Shown piece by piece: positions 18,875-28,303 of a stretch of DNA of 64,000 nucleotides; the stretch's first letter is position 1, and each line of letters opens with the position of its first letter. Origin of the DNA: Acetobacter aceti (lineage in GTDB: Bacteria > Pseudomonadota > Alphaproteobacteria > Acetobacterales > Acetobacteraceae); assembly GCF_002005445.1 (NCBI RefSeq), contig NZ_CP014692.1, positions 434,001 to 498,000 of the forward strand, read 5' to 3'. Below the pieces are notes generated by a model that ran no database searches, had not been told where the DNA came from, and worked only from the letters and a program-made list of their open reading frames with translations. Made by a program: the position numbers and the translations under genes.

Positions 18875-19256
18875 CGTGTTTAGTCCTGTGCTTTGATGGG
18901 TTGAGGATGAATCTTTCTGGCTCTGAAGGCCATATCTTGCAGATGTATTCACAGGGTGTGAGGCCGTTGAGGGTCTTGAGCCTTCGACCGAAGTTATAGG
19001 CCACCATGAAGTCATTGAGGTGCGTCCTCAATTGCTCATGACTGTCGTAATGGAAGCGTTTGACGGTTGCCTGCCTGATTGTGCGGTTCGTTCGCTCGAC
19101 CCGGCTATTGGTCCAGGGGTGATTGGGTTTCGTCAGGCGATGCCCGTTTCCATTGGTCTTGCGGGTCATGTCGAACCGCATGGAGCGTGACCATGCCGTA
19201 CCCCGGTTGCGGAGCTGCTCAGCGAACTGGATGCCGTTGTCCGTCAGATGGTATGA
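18875..19256 (-). pseudogene. IS481-family transposase, C-terminal fragment
   Basis: The minus-strand frame gives LTDNGIQFAEQLRNRG, KPNHPWTNSRVERTNRTI, RFHYDSHEQLRTHLNDFMVA and LTPCEYICKIWPSEPERF. This is the end of the IS481 integrase core, including the region around the catalytic Asp and Glu. The N-terminal half is missing, replaced at about 19257 by unrelated sequence. The IS end (tgtttagtcctgtg) lies near 18876. It is dead. Confidence 0.75.
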
Positions 19257-19602
19257 AGTGACATAAAGCGAATACAGTTTCGGCCCTACATAGGTTCCTT
19301 CAGTCAATAGATAAGGATATTCCGCTGCAGGCTCCCGAGAATGGAGGAATGAAACGGAGAAAAGATGTCCTGAGCTTGATGCAGCCGGGACATCTCGTCG
19401 ATCTGTGGCGGAAAACAGCGCTGCAGCTTCGCAAGCAGGATACCGAATACTGTGGTTGGAAATTTGCATCGAGAAAAACCGACGAGACGAACTCCCGATT
19501 CTGGAGGGTGAGGTAATAGGGGATCACGAAATAAAATAACATATGGGTTAACTTCTGCTACAGATTATTTATCATTCGCTAATATACGATTTGGAGAAAA
19601 TT
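19257..19602. other. Low-GC spacer with no recognisable gene
   Basis: Sequence between the IS481 fragment and the prohibitin-like gene. A short plus-strand frame begins near 19350 behind GGAGG, but I cannot link it to any family. The promoter of the next gene should lie near 19540-19600, where the sequence is AT-rich (attatttatcattcgctaatat). Confidence 0.35.
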
Positions 19603-20481
19603 ATGCCTTTCAATCTTTCGCGTAAAACGAAAGTTTATACTTCAGTAGTTACGGTTGGTATGATTGCAGTGCTGATTCTAAATCCATTTCATACTGTCCA
19701 ATCAGGTTATGTGGGCGTCCTAACTGACTTCGGATCAGTGCAAGATGCTCCTCTTGAACCCGGCCTACATTTCGCGATGCCATTTTATCAGCGCATACTT
19801 TCAGTCTCGACCCAGCCGCAAACCAATACGTCAGATGAAACTGCCGCGACTCACGATTTGCAAAATGTTCACACGTCCGTTTCCGTGACATTCCACATTG
19901 CACCGGCATCTGCGCCCGGGTTTTATCGTGATTTCCGTGATTTTGGCACGCTCGGTGCTCGCATCATTGTTCCAACAGTTTCTAATGATGTTAAGGCAAT
20001 AACATCCTCCTATAATGCAGAAGAGCTTATTACCAGACGAGATGAAGTTGATTCTAAAATACGGGAACTTGTGATTAAATCACTGCTTCCATACCATCTG
20101 ACCATTGAAGCAGTTAATATAGCCAATTTTGCATTTTCAGAAGTATATGTTCAGGCAATTGAAGCAAAGCAGGTTGCGCAACAGCAGGCGTTACAAGCCA
20201 AATATACATTGGAACAGGCAGAGATTTCTTCGCAGGAACAGGTGGTAAAGGCAAAAGCAGCCGCTGATGCTGCTGTGGCGCAAGCGCAAGGTGAAGGACA
20301 GTCTTTAAAAATTACCTCTCAGGCGCAAGCTGAAGCGAATGTTCGTTTAACGGCGTCACTTTCTCCGCAAATTTTGCAGAAGGCTGCAATCGACAAATGG
20401 GATGGCACAATGCCCCAATATCTGAGCAATGGCACGCCTCTTCCTTTCATCGGGTCAGCCTCTCAAGCGGTTCGACCATGA
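19603..20481 (+). CDS. SPFH/prohibitin-family membrane protein
   Basis: The start is the ATG at 19603 behind TTGGAGAAAATT; a TTG 12 bases earlier is in frame but unlikely. The protein has 292 residues. Residues 12-29 form one membrane anchor. The SPFH core has VQSGYVGVLTDFGSVQ, EPGLHFAMPFYQR and ITRRDEVDSKIRELV. A long coiled coil of about 60 residues is rich in Ala, Gln and Glu (KQVAQQQALQAKYTLEQAEI). Members form membrane-associated rings that support protease control or membrane microdomains. GC content is lower than in the neighbours and IS remnants flank it, so transfer is likely. Confidence 0.85.
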   Translation: MPFNLSRKTKVYTSVVTVGMIAVLILNPFHTVQSGYVGVLTDFGSVQDAPLEPGLHFAMPFYQRILSVSTQPQTNTSDETAATHDLQNVHTSVSVTFHIAPASAPGFYRDFRDFGTLGARIIVPTVSNDVKAITSSYNAEELITRRDEVDSKIRELVIKSLLPYHLTIEAVNIANFAFSEVYVQAIEAKQVAQQQALQAKYTLEQAEISSQEQVVKAKAAADAAVAQAQGEGQSLKITSQAQAEANVRLTASLSPQILQKAAIDKWDGTMPQYLSNGTPLPFIGSASQAVRP

Positions 20482-20976
20482 CTCCGACACCAGAAATGAT
20501 CGAAGACTGCAAGTAATGACACACGACTCAGGCGCTATGGGGACAGGCGAAAGCACCGGGATTGATCCCATGCCGCTTCCCTGATGCCTGATCTGTTCAC
20601 GTACTGGTGGTTCTGGCTCGGGACCGCCCTGTCATCATTGGCCTCGCCGTTCGGGCTGGCGGTGGCGATGCTCAGGGCGAAGCGGTGGTGTGATCCGTTT
20701 GGGTGAACTATCCGGGATTTCCGGACGGTTGAGCGGCAAGGATCTCTTGATGAGTGACGGACTTCCACTGTCTGCGGCGGCTCCGTCACGGCCTACCTCT
20801 GACCAAGGCCGCACTTGGTGTCAGCGGTTCATGCGGCCCACGCAGAATCCCATATTCCGCCGCGAGAGTACAGGGAAAAATGGATTGGGGCGAGAGATGC
20901 TGCTTTGTAAAACTCTATCCCTCCACTGTAAAACGCCTTCATAAAATGGCTATTTTCTGCGGTTTTATTGGAGAGT
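20482..20976. other. Intergenic region beside the tRNA; one possible 40-codon membrane peptide
   Basis: About 495 bases between the prohibitin-like gene and the tRNA 3' end. A frame at 20584-20706 would encode MPDLFTYWWFWLGTALSSLA plus a second half with a basic end (40 residues, one membrane segment). Its ribosome site is poor. No IS end, integrase or tRNA is seen otherwise. Confidence 0.3.
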
Positions 20977-21283
20977 TGGTGTCCGCGGCGGGATTCGAAC
21001 CCACGGCCCCAGGATTCATACCACTTCGACTTTCGCCGCCGCCGCCTCGTGAGGTGGCGTTCGTGGTCTGGACTGTCCCTTCGCCCTGAATCCATACGGA
21101 TCTGTAGGCGCTGCCCGTCCAGTCTCTACACCTTCCCGAAAAAATCCGGGCTTGGCTCGGGATCGGCATGGCCGGAAGATGACCAAGCGTTCCCCGAATT
21201 TGAGCAGATCCACCATGCGGTTTCCCCTCATGGCGCCCAATTATCCAGGAATCCTGTGCTCTATCCTGCTGAGCTACGCGGAC
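20977..21283 (-). tRNA. tRNA-Arg(CCU), interrupted by a group I intron, with encoded CCA
   Basis: Exon 1 is 21283-21247 and exon 2 is 21016-20977. Joined, they fold as a complete tRNA. Acceptor gtccgcg pairs with cgcggac, D stem gctc with gagc, and anticodon stem cagga with tcctg around loop ttCCTaa. The T arm is gtggg-ttcgaat-cccgc. Discriminator A is followed by CCA. The anticodon CCU reads AGG codons. The intron splits the loop right after the third anticodon base. Confidence 0.9.
21017..21246 (-). ncRNA. Group I self-splicing intron in tRNA-Arg(CCU)
   Basis: 230 bases between U36 of exon 1 and position 37. On the minus strand the conserved core pieces of small bacterial tRNA introns appear in order. 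They are ctcaaattcgggg (P3/P4 side), gagccaagc, ggtgtagagactggacgg (P6-P7), acagtccagacc (P7 3' strand), gcgaaagtcgaagtggtat and a terminal G. These match the order and wording of the Azoarcus tRNA-Ile and Agrobacterium tRNA-Arg introns as I remember them. It is too short to encode a homing endonuclease. Exon 1 ends in U, as required for the P1 U-G pair. Confidence 0.88.
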
Positions 21284-21332
21284 ACACACTGTTTGTGTAA
21301 CGCAGTGCTCGGCGCCCTACAAGACGGAAACG

Positions 21333-21548
21333 TCAGATCAGCAGATCGAGATAATATCCGCGACGCCGGAAAACAGGCATCGGCCCATCAAGGTCCAGAT
21401 CACCTGCAAGTCTGCGGGAGCGGCGAGGAGAAGAGCCTTCAGTTTCATCAGTGTCAGCAGGACCAACGTTTTTTTTACGTCCGGCACGCGATGCTGCGGC
21501 GCGGTCGCCCGGTCGGGACAAAACAGAGATGAGATCGGTCGAAATCAT
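21333..21548 (-). CDS. Possible small basic protein downstream of pgk
   Basis: A 71-codon frame on the pgk strand starts at an ATG next to the hairpin 21549-21570. The sequence is rich in Arg, Asp and Ser (PGDRAAASRAGRKKN, SSPRRSRRLAGDLDLDG) and has no recognised motif. There is no good ribosome site, so it may not be expressed. Confidence 0.25.
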   Translation of the reverse strand: MISTDLISVLSRPGDRAAASRAGRKKNVGPADTDETEGSSPRRSRRLAGDLDLDGPMPVFRRRGYYLDLLI

Positions 21549-21570
21549 GGCGTCAGGTTACCCTGACGCC
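21549..21570 (-). terminator. Hairpin downstream of pgk
   Basis: ggcgtcagg and cctgacgcc form a perfect 9-pair stem around ttac, starting 13 bases beyond the pgk stop codon. It closes the tkt-like/gap/pgk unit. Confidence 0.6.
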
Positions 21571-21583
21571 AATTAAGAGTTTC

Positions 21584-22807
21584 TTAAAGAGGAGCGACCT
21601 CGCGCCCCGCCTCTCCGAGAGCGATCACACCCGGAAGAATCTTCCCTTCCAGCCACTCAAGGAATGCGCCACCCGCCGTCGAGACATAGCTCATCTCATG
21701 CAGGGCGCCAGCATGGCGGAGCGCCGAAACCGTATCACCACCCCCGGCAACGGTTTTCAGTTTTCCGGCGTCGGTCAGCTTCGCAGCAGCCTGCGCGACA
21801 GCATTGGTACCCTCGTCGAAGGGAGGCAGTTCAAACACGCCAAGCGGACCATTCCACACCAGCGTTTTCAGTCCGACCAGCTTCTCAATCAGGAGCGCCG
21901 TGGTCTTGGGACCAACGTCGAGCGCCATCCAGCCATCGGGAATTGCTGTGACATCCACGATCTGCGTCGGTGCACCCGCCATGAAGTCCTCAGCGATCAC
22001 CACATCGACCGGCAGAACCAGATCACAGCTACGTGCTTTGGCCTTGGCCATGATCTCGCGCGCCGTATCCAGCATGTCCTCTTCCTTGAGCGACTTGCCC
22101 ACTGAATAGCCCTGTGCCGCGAGGAAGGTGTTGGCCATCGCCCCACCAACCGCCAGCATATCGACCTTTTCCATCAGGTTGTTCAGCAGATCGAGCTTGG
22201 TCGAGACCTTCGCGCCGCCGACAATCGCACCGACCGGACGTTCCGGATTCTCAAGCGCGGCTTCCAGAGCGTTCAGCTCGATTTCCATCAGACGACCGGC
22301 GAAGGACGGGATGTGATGCGCCACGCCTTCCGTGGAGGCATGGGCACGATGCGCTGCGGAGAAAGCGTCGTTGACGTAAACATCCGCAAGAGCGGCGAGG
22401 TTCGTCGCCATCTCCGGATCGTTCTTTTCTTCGCCTGCATAGAAGCGGGTATTTTCGAGAACGATCACATCGCCATCCTGCATGGCGGCTGCGGCGTCCT
22501 CCGCGACTTTCCCCTGACAGTCCGGAACGAAAGTCACTTTTTTGCACAGCACCTTGGCCAGTGCCTCGGAAACTGGTGCAAGTGAAAGCTCCGGAACCAC
22601 CTTGCCCTTCGGACGGTCGAAGTGGCTGACGACAATCACGCGTCCGCCCTTGTCGGACAGTTCCCTGATGGTCGGAGCCAGCCGCTCGATGCGGGTGAGA
22701 TCGGAGATTGCGCCATCACGCACAGGGACGTTGAGGTCCGCGCGAAGGAGGATTTTCTTGCCGCGAGGGTCAAGGGAGTCGAGCGTATTGTAGGAGAGGG
22801 TAGCCAT
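21584..22807 (-). CDS. pgk: Phosphoglycerate kinase
   Basis: The start at 22807 ([20 protein letters not shown]) sits behind GGAAAGGCTAAAGC; the frame is open further upstream but unsupported. The 407-residue enzyme interconverts 1,3-bisphosphoglycerate plus ADP and 3-phosphoglycerate plus ATP. Visible motifs are LRADLNVPV near the N-terminus, [10 protein letters not shown] (family HLGRPKG region), [13 protein letters not shown], the [13 protein letters not shown] substrate region, [14 protein letters not shown] and [11 protein letters not shown] near the end. It is third in the minus-strand unit after the transketolase-like gene and gap. Confidence 0.96.
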   Translation of the reverse strand: MATLSYNTLDSLDPRGKKILLRADLNVPVRDGAISDLTRIERLAPTIRELSDKGGRVIVVSHFDRPKGKVVPELSLAPVSEALAKVLCKKVTFVPDCQGKVAEDAAAAMQDGDVIVLENTRFYAGEEKNDPEMATNLAALADVYVNDAFSAAHRAHASTEGVAHHIPSFAGRLMEIELNALEAALENPERPVGAIVGGAKVSTKLDLLNNLMEKVDMLAVGGAMANTFLAAQGYSVGKSLKEEDMLDTAREIMAKAKARSCDLVLPVDVVIAEDFMAGAPTQIVDVTAIPDGWMALDVGPKTTALLIEKLVGLKTLVWNGPLGVFELPPFDEGTNAVAQAAAKLTDAGKLKTVAGGGDTVSALRHAGALHEMSYVSTAGGAFLEWLEGKILPGVIALGEAGREVAPL

Positions 22808-22920
22808 CGCTTTAGCCTTTCCAGTCGCCCGTGCCGGTATGGCCCGTTCGGGCAGATACCGTCCGGGGAACATGATCGGGGGTGGCGGTCATGCCAGTGA
22901 GGATGACCGCCTGAAAAGTC

Positions 22921-23943
22921 TCAGAGTGCGCCGAAAACCGCTGCCGTGTCGGACATGCGGTTCGAGAAGCCCCACTCATTGTCATACCATGCGCAGATGC
23001 GGATCAGCTGACCGCCATCGACAAGCGAGGTCTGCGTCGCGTCGAACGTGGAAGACGCCAGAGCATGGTTGAAGTCGCTGCTGACCAGCGGCGCCGTGTT
23101 GTAGGCCAGAATACCCTTCAGCGGACCGGACTCGGACGCCTTCCTGATGGCGTCGTTCACAGCCTCGACCGAGGCCGGGATGTTTTTCGGCACGAAATCG
23201 AGGGACACGAGCGAGACGTTCGCCGTCGGGACGCGGATGGCGGTGCCGTCCAGCTTGCCCTTCAGGTGCGGCAGAACCAGACCGACAGCACGGGCGGCGC
23301 CCGTTGAGGTCGGGATCATGTTCAGACCGGCAGCGCGGGCGCGACGCAGATCCTTGTGCAGCGTGTCTACCGTGCGCTGGTCACCCGTGTAGGAGTGAAT
23401 CGTCACCATGTAGCCGCGCACGATGCCGAACGCGTCGTCAAGAACCTTGGCGACCGGCGCGAGGCAGTTTGTCGTGCAGGATGCGTTGGAGATGACCGTC
23501 ATGTCGGAAGTCAGGATGTCCTGATTCACGCCATAAACGATGGTCGCGTCCACGGCGTCGCCCGGAGCGGAGATGATGACCTTGCGCGCACCGGCTGCGA
23601 GCAGCGGGGAAGCCTTCTCCTTGGAGGTGAACAGGCCCGTGCATTCCATGGCGACATCGACGCCCTGAAGCGGCACCTTGGACGGGTCGCGCTCGGAGGA
23701 CACGGTGATCGGGTCCCATGTGCGGCCATTTGCAGTGATGTGCAGCCTGTTGCCGTCCACCTTCACTTCAGCCGGGAAACGACCGTGCACACTGTCGTAG
23801 GACAGGAGGTGAGCGTTGTCTTCCACGCTGCCAAGGTCATTGATGACCACAGGCACAACGTCTGTCCGACCGCTCTCAATAATGCCGCGCAGGACGAGGC
23901 GACCGATGCGACCGAACCCGTTGATCGCGATTTTGACTGCCAT
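22921..23943 (-). CDS. gap: Glyceraldehyde-3-phosphate dehydrogenase, type I
   Basis: The start at 23943 (MAVKIAINGFGRIGRLVLRG) has GGAGA about ten bases upstream. The 340-residue enzyme forms 1,3-bisphosphoglycerate from glyceraldehyde 3-phosphate, phosphate and NAD(P)+. The Rossmann NGFGRIGR is at residues 8-15. Catalytic Cys156 lies in ISNASCTTNC. Substrate segments are HSYTGDQR and RRARAAGLNMIPTSTGAARA, and the C-terminus has WYDNEWGFSNRM. It lies between the transketolase-like gene (28 bases upstream) and pgk (about 110 bases downstream). Confidence 0.97.
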   Translation of the reverse strand: MAVKIAINGFGRIGRLVLRGIIESGRTDVVPVVINDLGSVEDNAHLLSYDSVHGRFPAEVKVDGNRLHITANGRTWDPITVSSERDPSKVPLQGVDVAMECTGLFTSKEKASPLLAAGARKVIISAPGDAVDATIVYGVNQDILTSDMTVISNASCTTNCLAPVAKVLDDAFGIVRGYMVTIHSYTGDQRTVDTLHKDLRRARAAGLNMIPTSTGAARAVGLVLPHLKGKLDGTAIRVPTANVSLVSLDFVPKNIPASVEAVNDAIRKASESGPLKGILAYNTAPLVSSDFNHALASSTFDATQTSLVDGGQLIRICAWYDNEWGFSNRMSDTAAVFGAL

Positions 23944-23971
23944 CTGCTCTGTCTCCGTCTTGTTCTTCTTT

Positions 23972-26038
23972 TTATCGCCCCGCAACAGGGCGCTGGTTGG
24001 ACTTTACGATGGGGGACGGGCGTAGTCGCGGGTCCCCTCCGCGTTTCTGGGTTTCCATACGCGCACGGGCCTCCTGCTTCCGCTCCACTCCCAGCAGGGC
24101 GCGGACACGTGTGCAGACGACATCCGGCGTAAGGCCAGAACTCTGGTATAACGGGTCGAACCCGGATGCTACTCCGAATTCCTCACTTCCGATGAAAATT
24201 CCTGTGTCCCCGAGCCAGCGCTCCCACCCGAAGCCGGAAGCCGCCTCGATCGCAACGCGCGGACACTGTCCCAGAACGGCCTTGCGATAGGCGCTGCTCT
24301 GTTTTTCGAACAGTTCCCAGCAGGGCAGGGAAACCACTGCTGCGAAGATGCCTTCCTCCTCAAGTCTATGTCGCGCTTCAAGCGCCAGACTTACCTCGGG
24401 ACCAGAGGCGATCAGCGTCACAGTCCGGTGAGCGCCGCCACCTTTTGCTTCAAGCAGTACATAACCGCCCTGTTCGGTTTTGCGTACGGACGGTATGGCG
24501 GTCCCGGCGAGCGCCGGAAGTGCATTCGGAGTGTTGACCGAACTCCCTCTTCGGGAGTGTCTGGCAAGAACAATGACGGCGGGACCATGCCGCCATGACA
24601 GGGCAGCCAGCCACGCCGCTGTGATTTCCTGCGAATCCGCCGGACGGAACAGCGCCAGATTGGGCATGGCGCGCAGGCTGGCGAGCTGTTCAACCTGCTG
24701 CCAGGGGGGGCAGGCGGAAGCCTCGGGATCGTCCTCGATCAGCACGAAAAGCAGTCGTTCACGTGAAAGGGCGGCGAAACGCAAGGCCGGACGCATGCGG
24801 TCGGCAGAGGAGAGATTGGCCGTTCCGCAGGGCAAAATGCTCCCATGGAGCGCCAGCCCGTTCATGAAGCCGACCATGGCGGGTTCACGGGGACCGCAGG
24901 CGAAAGTTCTGGCTTCTCCAGGAGCCATGCCCGCGCTCCTGGGGGTATGCCCTGCGGACATCGACACAAATTCAGGCAGAAGATCAGCGAGTCGTTCGCG
25001 TCCTGCTATTCCGGAGCGGAGCAGGGCGGCATCCTGCTCCTCTTCCTCATGGTCTGCTGACAGCCTCTCATCCGAAGAGCGTAGAAAATCGTCTTCAAGC
25101 CGGGCGGGTGTACGGCGTTCAAGCGTGCGCTCGAATTCGGCCCGCATGGGATGGCGGGTCAGCCTGCGAAGCCAGGCGCGCTGGACAGAACCGCGTCGTC
25201 TGGCGTCGGGCAGATGGGTTTCGGAAGGGCGTGCGGGGAAGCAGGTCGTGTCCGGAGGTGTCGCCGGTGTTTTCCGTGATGTTTCGGCCAGTGTCGCGTC
25301 GAGTGTCGCGTCGAGCGTCGCTCCCAGTGCCGGGGACAGCGTTTTACCCAGTGTTTCGCATAAAATGAGGCGAGGCTTCCGGGCTCTGGGGGTGGCGGCC
25401 AGAACCTGGGCAATGGCGGCGGGGTCGTCACCGTCGAGCCGCCGGACGCTCCAGCCGGATGCCTCGATCCTGTCGAGGGTCAGGGAGAGATCGGCCTTCT
25501 CCTTGGGGTCGCGTGTGGCTGAGGCGACAATGACTGTCAGCCGATCGAGGTGAAACCGGTCGGCGAGCGCAGCCGCTTCCAGAGCCACACCGGTTTCAAG
25601 ATCTCCGGGCAAGGCCAGCAGCCATGTGCGATGATCCACAAGAGAGCGCCCGAAGCGCCCGGCAAGAATTTTTTCCGCCAGTGTCATGCCGCAGGCTGCG
25701 GCGATGGCCTGTCCCGGCAGCGCGCCCGCCAGTCCGAACAGTTCGGCTGAGGCACTGGAGGGAGTGGCGGACGTGACAAGATCAAGAAACGCATTGCGCA
25801 ATGGCAGCAGCCGGGTCGACGAGACAAAGAAACGGTCACGGTCCGGCCAGAGAGGAATGTCGGGATCGAAGCGCAGGGCCTGTTGCCAGAGCAGGGCCGA
25901 GACGAGCCAGAATGGATGCGGAATGTCCTGAATGGCCGCGGGAGTGACGCCTCCGGACCGGAGCGCGAACGCATGGGCCGCTTCAGCGAAAGTCTGCGGA
26001 TTGTCTGACGGTGTGAAAAGATGTGGCTTACGCGCCAT
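23972..26038 (-). CDS. Degenerate transketolase-like protein
   Basis: From the ATG at 26038 the product has 688 residues, the normal transketolase length. The fold is recognisable: LWPDRDRF (residues 63-70), WLLALPGDLETGVALEAAAL, VGFMNGLALHGSILPCGT, EQLASLRAMPNLALFRPAD and a C-terminal ASGFGWERWLG segment. Many catalytic positions are changed. The GHGSML loop is SSTRLLP. The thiamine diphosphate GDG...DDN motif is GDL without the Asn. The HQPVE loop is WQQVE. REHAM is REPAM. Thiamine-dependent activity is therefore doubtful. It leads the gap-pgk unit, where other alphaproteobacteria have true tkt. An insert rich in Thr-Leu-Asp-Ala repeats lies near residue 240. Confidence 0.7.
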   Translation of the reverse strand: MARKPHLFTPSDNPQTFAEAAHAFALRSGGVTPAAIQDIPHPFWLVSALLWQQALRFDPDIPLWPDRDRFFVSSTRLLPLRNAFLDLVTSATPSSASAELFGLAGALPGQAIAAACGMTLAEKILAGRFGRSLVDHRTWLLALPGDLETGVALEAAALADRFHLDRLTVIVASATRDPKEKADLSLTLDRIEASGWSVRRLDGDDPAAIAQVLAATPRARKPRLILCETLGKTLSPALGATLDATLDATLAETSRKTPATPPDTTCFPARPSETHLPDARRRGSVQRAWLRRLTRHPMRAEFERTLERRTPARLEDDFLRSSDERLSADHEEEEQDAALLRSGIAGRERLADLLPEFVSMSAGHTPRSAGMAPGEARTFACGPREPAMVGFMNGLALHGSILPCGTANLSSADRMRPALRFAALSRERLLFVLIEDDPEASACPPWQQVEQLASLRAMPNLALFRPADSQEITAAWLAALSWRHGPAVIVLARHSRRGSSVNTPNALPALAGTAIPSVRKTEQGGYVLLEAKGGGAHRTVTLIASGPEVSLALEARHRLEEEGIFAAVVSLPCWELFEKQSSAYRKAVLGQCPRVAIEAASGFGWERWLGDTGIFIGSEEFGVASGFDPLYQSSGLTPDVVCTRVRALLGVERKQEARARMETQKRGGDPRLRPSPIVKSNQRPVAGR

Positions 26039-26222
26039 CCAGTGCCTGTCCAGACTGCAAAAACATGAAAACCGGGCTGGGATGAATGGTTCAGCCGTCG
26101 GCACAATTAAGCGCCGGGTCTGGTTTCCTGCAAGTATTCCCGCGTGAAGGATTTCGTTCATTGCGCAGGAACGGTATGGACACGGCTTGCTCCACACCCA
26201 ACTTCCTGCGACCGTCTGAACC

Positions 26223-26780
26223 ATGTCGTCTGATTCCTCTTCCGCCAGCAAGGCGCTCACCCGACGTTTGCGGAGTCTCCATTCGCAGGAGCTTCGTTCG
26301 CAGGGAGGGCTGTCTTCGTTTTCCGCTCACCGGAGGCTTGTCCTTCGCGGCGGCCTCATGGGGGCCGCAGCCCTCGCCATTGGCGCATGTGACCCGCTTG
26401 ACCAGCGTACCTTCAATCCCCGCGCATCCAGACCGCCCAAGGTCTATATTCCGCCGCCACCGCCGGGGCCGCCTCCAGTTCCACCGCTGATCCAGCTTGT
26501 GGCGGGAACGCCGGAGCAGGAATGGAGCGGACCGGTCAGGGCGATCGTCAGGAAGGCTCTGGATCGCAAACCGAACATTCTGTTTCAGGTGCAGGCGCTT
26601 GCTCCCGCGGGGAGCGATACGGACGCGACTCGTCTTGCCTTGTCCCGCCTCGTCTCTTCCGATGCGCGGGCTGTTACCGATGCGATCGTCGCGGCCGGCG
26701 CCTCTCCGGCTCAGGTGGAGATGTCCGCCATGCCGGATTCGACGGTGACGCAACCCACCATACGGGTATATGTTCGTTGA
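26223..26780 (+). CDS. Putative lipoprotein with Pro-rich linker
   Basis: A 185-residue protein. Residues 35-56 form a signal sequence with an arginine-rich start (AHRRLVLRGGLMGAAALAIG) and lipobox AIGAC. A proline run follows (YIPPPPPGPPPVPPL), then a globular C-terminal half ending IRVYVR. The N-terminal 30 residues before the signal may not be translated; an ATG at about residue 46 lies too far in. Acylation would place it at the periplasmic side of a membrane. I do not recognise the domain. The start overlaps the divergent promoter region of the transketolase-like gene. Confidence 0.55.
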   Translation: MSSDSSSASKALTRRLRSLHSQELRSQGGLSSFSAHRRLVLRGGLMGAAALAIGACDPLDQRTFNPRASRPPKVYIPPPPPGPPPVPPLIQLVAGTPEQEWSGPVRAIVRKALDRKPNILFQVQALAPAGSDTDATRLALSRLVSSDARAVTDAIVAAGASPAQVEMSAMPDSTVTQPTIRVYVR

Positions 26781-27038
26781 ATGTTTCCGACCGGCACGTG
26801 GTCTTCACGCGTCAGCAATCTGAATATGCTCTGTTCCGCAGGGCTTGCTCGGAGTGGAAGCAGGATTAAGGTCACAGGCGCGATCGTCTTCATCGCCCGG
26901 AAAGCCTTCTTGGGTCCGACAAGGGCGGAAGAGGATGTTCGGAGGCCTGTTGTGAAAATCAGGCTGGAAGAGCGCCGTAAAAAGCAGGCAAAGCCCGTGT
27001 CTGGCGGGCCGGCCAGAAGCAGGAGTGGGACAGGGTGA
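26781..27038 (+). CDS. Possible small ORF coupled to hemA
   Basis: An 85-codon frame whose ATG follows the previous stop codon directly and whose TGA overlaps the hemA GTG (GTGA). That arrangement would allow coupling. The composition (many Arg, Ser, Gly) and lack of motifs make it doubtful as a real protein. Confidence 0.2.
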   Translation: MFPTGTWSSRVSNLNMLCSAGLARSGSRIKVTGAIVFIARKAFLGPTRAEEDVRRPVVKIRLEERRKKQAKPVSGGPARSRSGTG

Positions 27039-28303
27039 CGATTCGTAACGCGAGACACCCGTTTTACGATTTTTGTGACGAGGCGCTCGCCGGTATCAGA
27101 AAACAGGGACGATACCGGACTTTCACGCCACTGGCCCGTGATGCCGAGCGGTATCCGGTCTATGAGGAGGCGCTTCCGGAAGGCGACGTCAGCCGTGAGG
27201 TCGTGGTGTGGTCTTCAAACGACTATCTCGGCATGGGCGTCGAGCCGGAAGTCTGCGAAGCAGCAATCAGCGCCATCCGCGAACACGGAGCCGGAGCAGG
27301 CGGGACACGCAACATCGCGGGCACCAGTCCACTCCACAAGGCGCTGGAAGCCGAGCTGGCCGCGCTTCACGGCAAGGAAGCCGGACTGCTGTTCGGGTCG
27401 GGCTATGTGTCGAATCAGGCCAGCCTCCTGACCATTCTGACTTCCATGCCCGGCTGGATATGCTTTTCCGATCGCCTGAACCACGCCTCCATGATCGCCG
27501 GGATCAAGGGCGCACGTGGCTCCACCACGGTCATTTACGAACATAACGACCTCGCGGATCTTGAAGCGAAGCTGGCCGCGGCTCCGGCCGACGCCCCCAA
27601 GCTGATAGCGTTCGAGAGCGTCTATTCCATGGACGGCGATATTTCAGACATCGCCGGAACCTGTGCGCTGGCCCGGAAATATAACGCCATGACCTATATC
27701 GACGAGGTTCATGCGGTTGGCCTGTATGGCGAGCAGGGTGGTGGCGTCACGCAGCGTGATGGTGTTGCCGATCAGGTGGATATCATTGAAGGTACGCTGG
27801 CCAAGGGATTCGGCGTGCATGGTGGTTACATCACCGCGTCCAGCCAGATTGTCGATTACCTGCGTTCCACGGCGTCCGGCTTCATCTTCACGACGTCGCT
27901 GCCACCTTCGGTCGTCGCGGCGGCGCTGGCCAGCGTGCAGATGGTGCGCGCCCAGAACTGGCGGCGGGAGAAGATGTTCGAGCGGGTGAATACTTTCCGC
28001 GCCAAGATGCGGGCGGCGGGCGTGGAGTTCACCATGACGCCCAGCCATATTGTTCCTGTGCCTGTCGGTCATGCCGAGCGATGCAAGGTCATCAGCAAGC
28101 GGCTTCTGAACGAATACGGGCTGTATGCGACACCCATCAATTATCCGACGGTTCCCCAGGGGACGGAGAGGCTGCGTCTGACGCCGGGGCCGTTCCATAC
28201 TGACGAAATGATGGATGAAATGGTTGCTGCGTTGAAAATCCTGCTTGCGGAAGTGCCGTTGGCGGCGTTCGCCAATGAGCCTGCGCTGACGGAAGCTGCC
28301 TGA
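27035..28303 (+). CDS. hemA: 5-aminolevulinate synthase
   Basis: A 422-residue PLP enzyme that condenses glycine and succinyl-CoA to 5-aminolevulinate, the C4 entry to heme used by Alphaproteobacteria. Translation begins at GTG 27035 behind AGGAGTGGGACAGG. The N-terminus [21 protein letters not shown] is typical. Other family features are [10 protein letters not shown], the [17 protein letters not shown] glycine-rich loop, NHASMIAGI, and [15 protein letters not shown]. Lys257 in [13 protein letters not shown] is the PLP lysine. A short gcctg-aaa-caggc hairpin overlaps the stop codon and is followed by seven A residues. Confidence 0.97.
   Translation: MTIRNARHPFYDFCDEALAGIRKQGRYRTFTPLARDAERYPVYEEALPEGDVSREVVVWSSNDYLGMGVEPEVCEAAISAIREHGAGAGGTRNIAGTSPLHKALEAELAALHGKEAGLLFGSGYVSNQASLLTILTSMPGWICFSDRLNHASMIAGIKGARGSTTVIYEHNDLADLEAKLAAAPADAPKLIAFESVYSMDGDISDIAGTCALARKYNAMTYIDEVHAVGLYGEQGGGVTQRDGVADQVDIIEGTLAKGFGVHGGYITASSQIVDYLRSTASGFIFTTSLPPSVVAAALASVQMVRAQNWRREKMFERVNTFRAKMRAAGVEFTMTPSHIVPVPVGHAERCKVISKRLLNEYGLYATPINYPTVPQGTERLRLTPGPFHTDEMMDEMVAALKILLAEVPLAAFANEPALTEAA

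Noticed and set aside
24480..25553. 357-codon plus-strand Ser/Arg-rich frame opposite the transketolase-like gene
   Set aside because: Very high Ser/Arg/Ala content is typical of an antisense frame. The minus strand aligns to transketolase over its full length.
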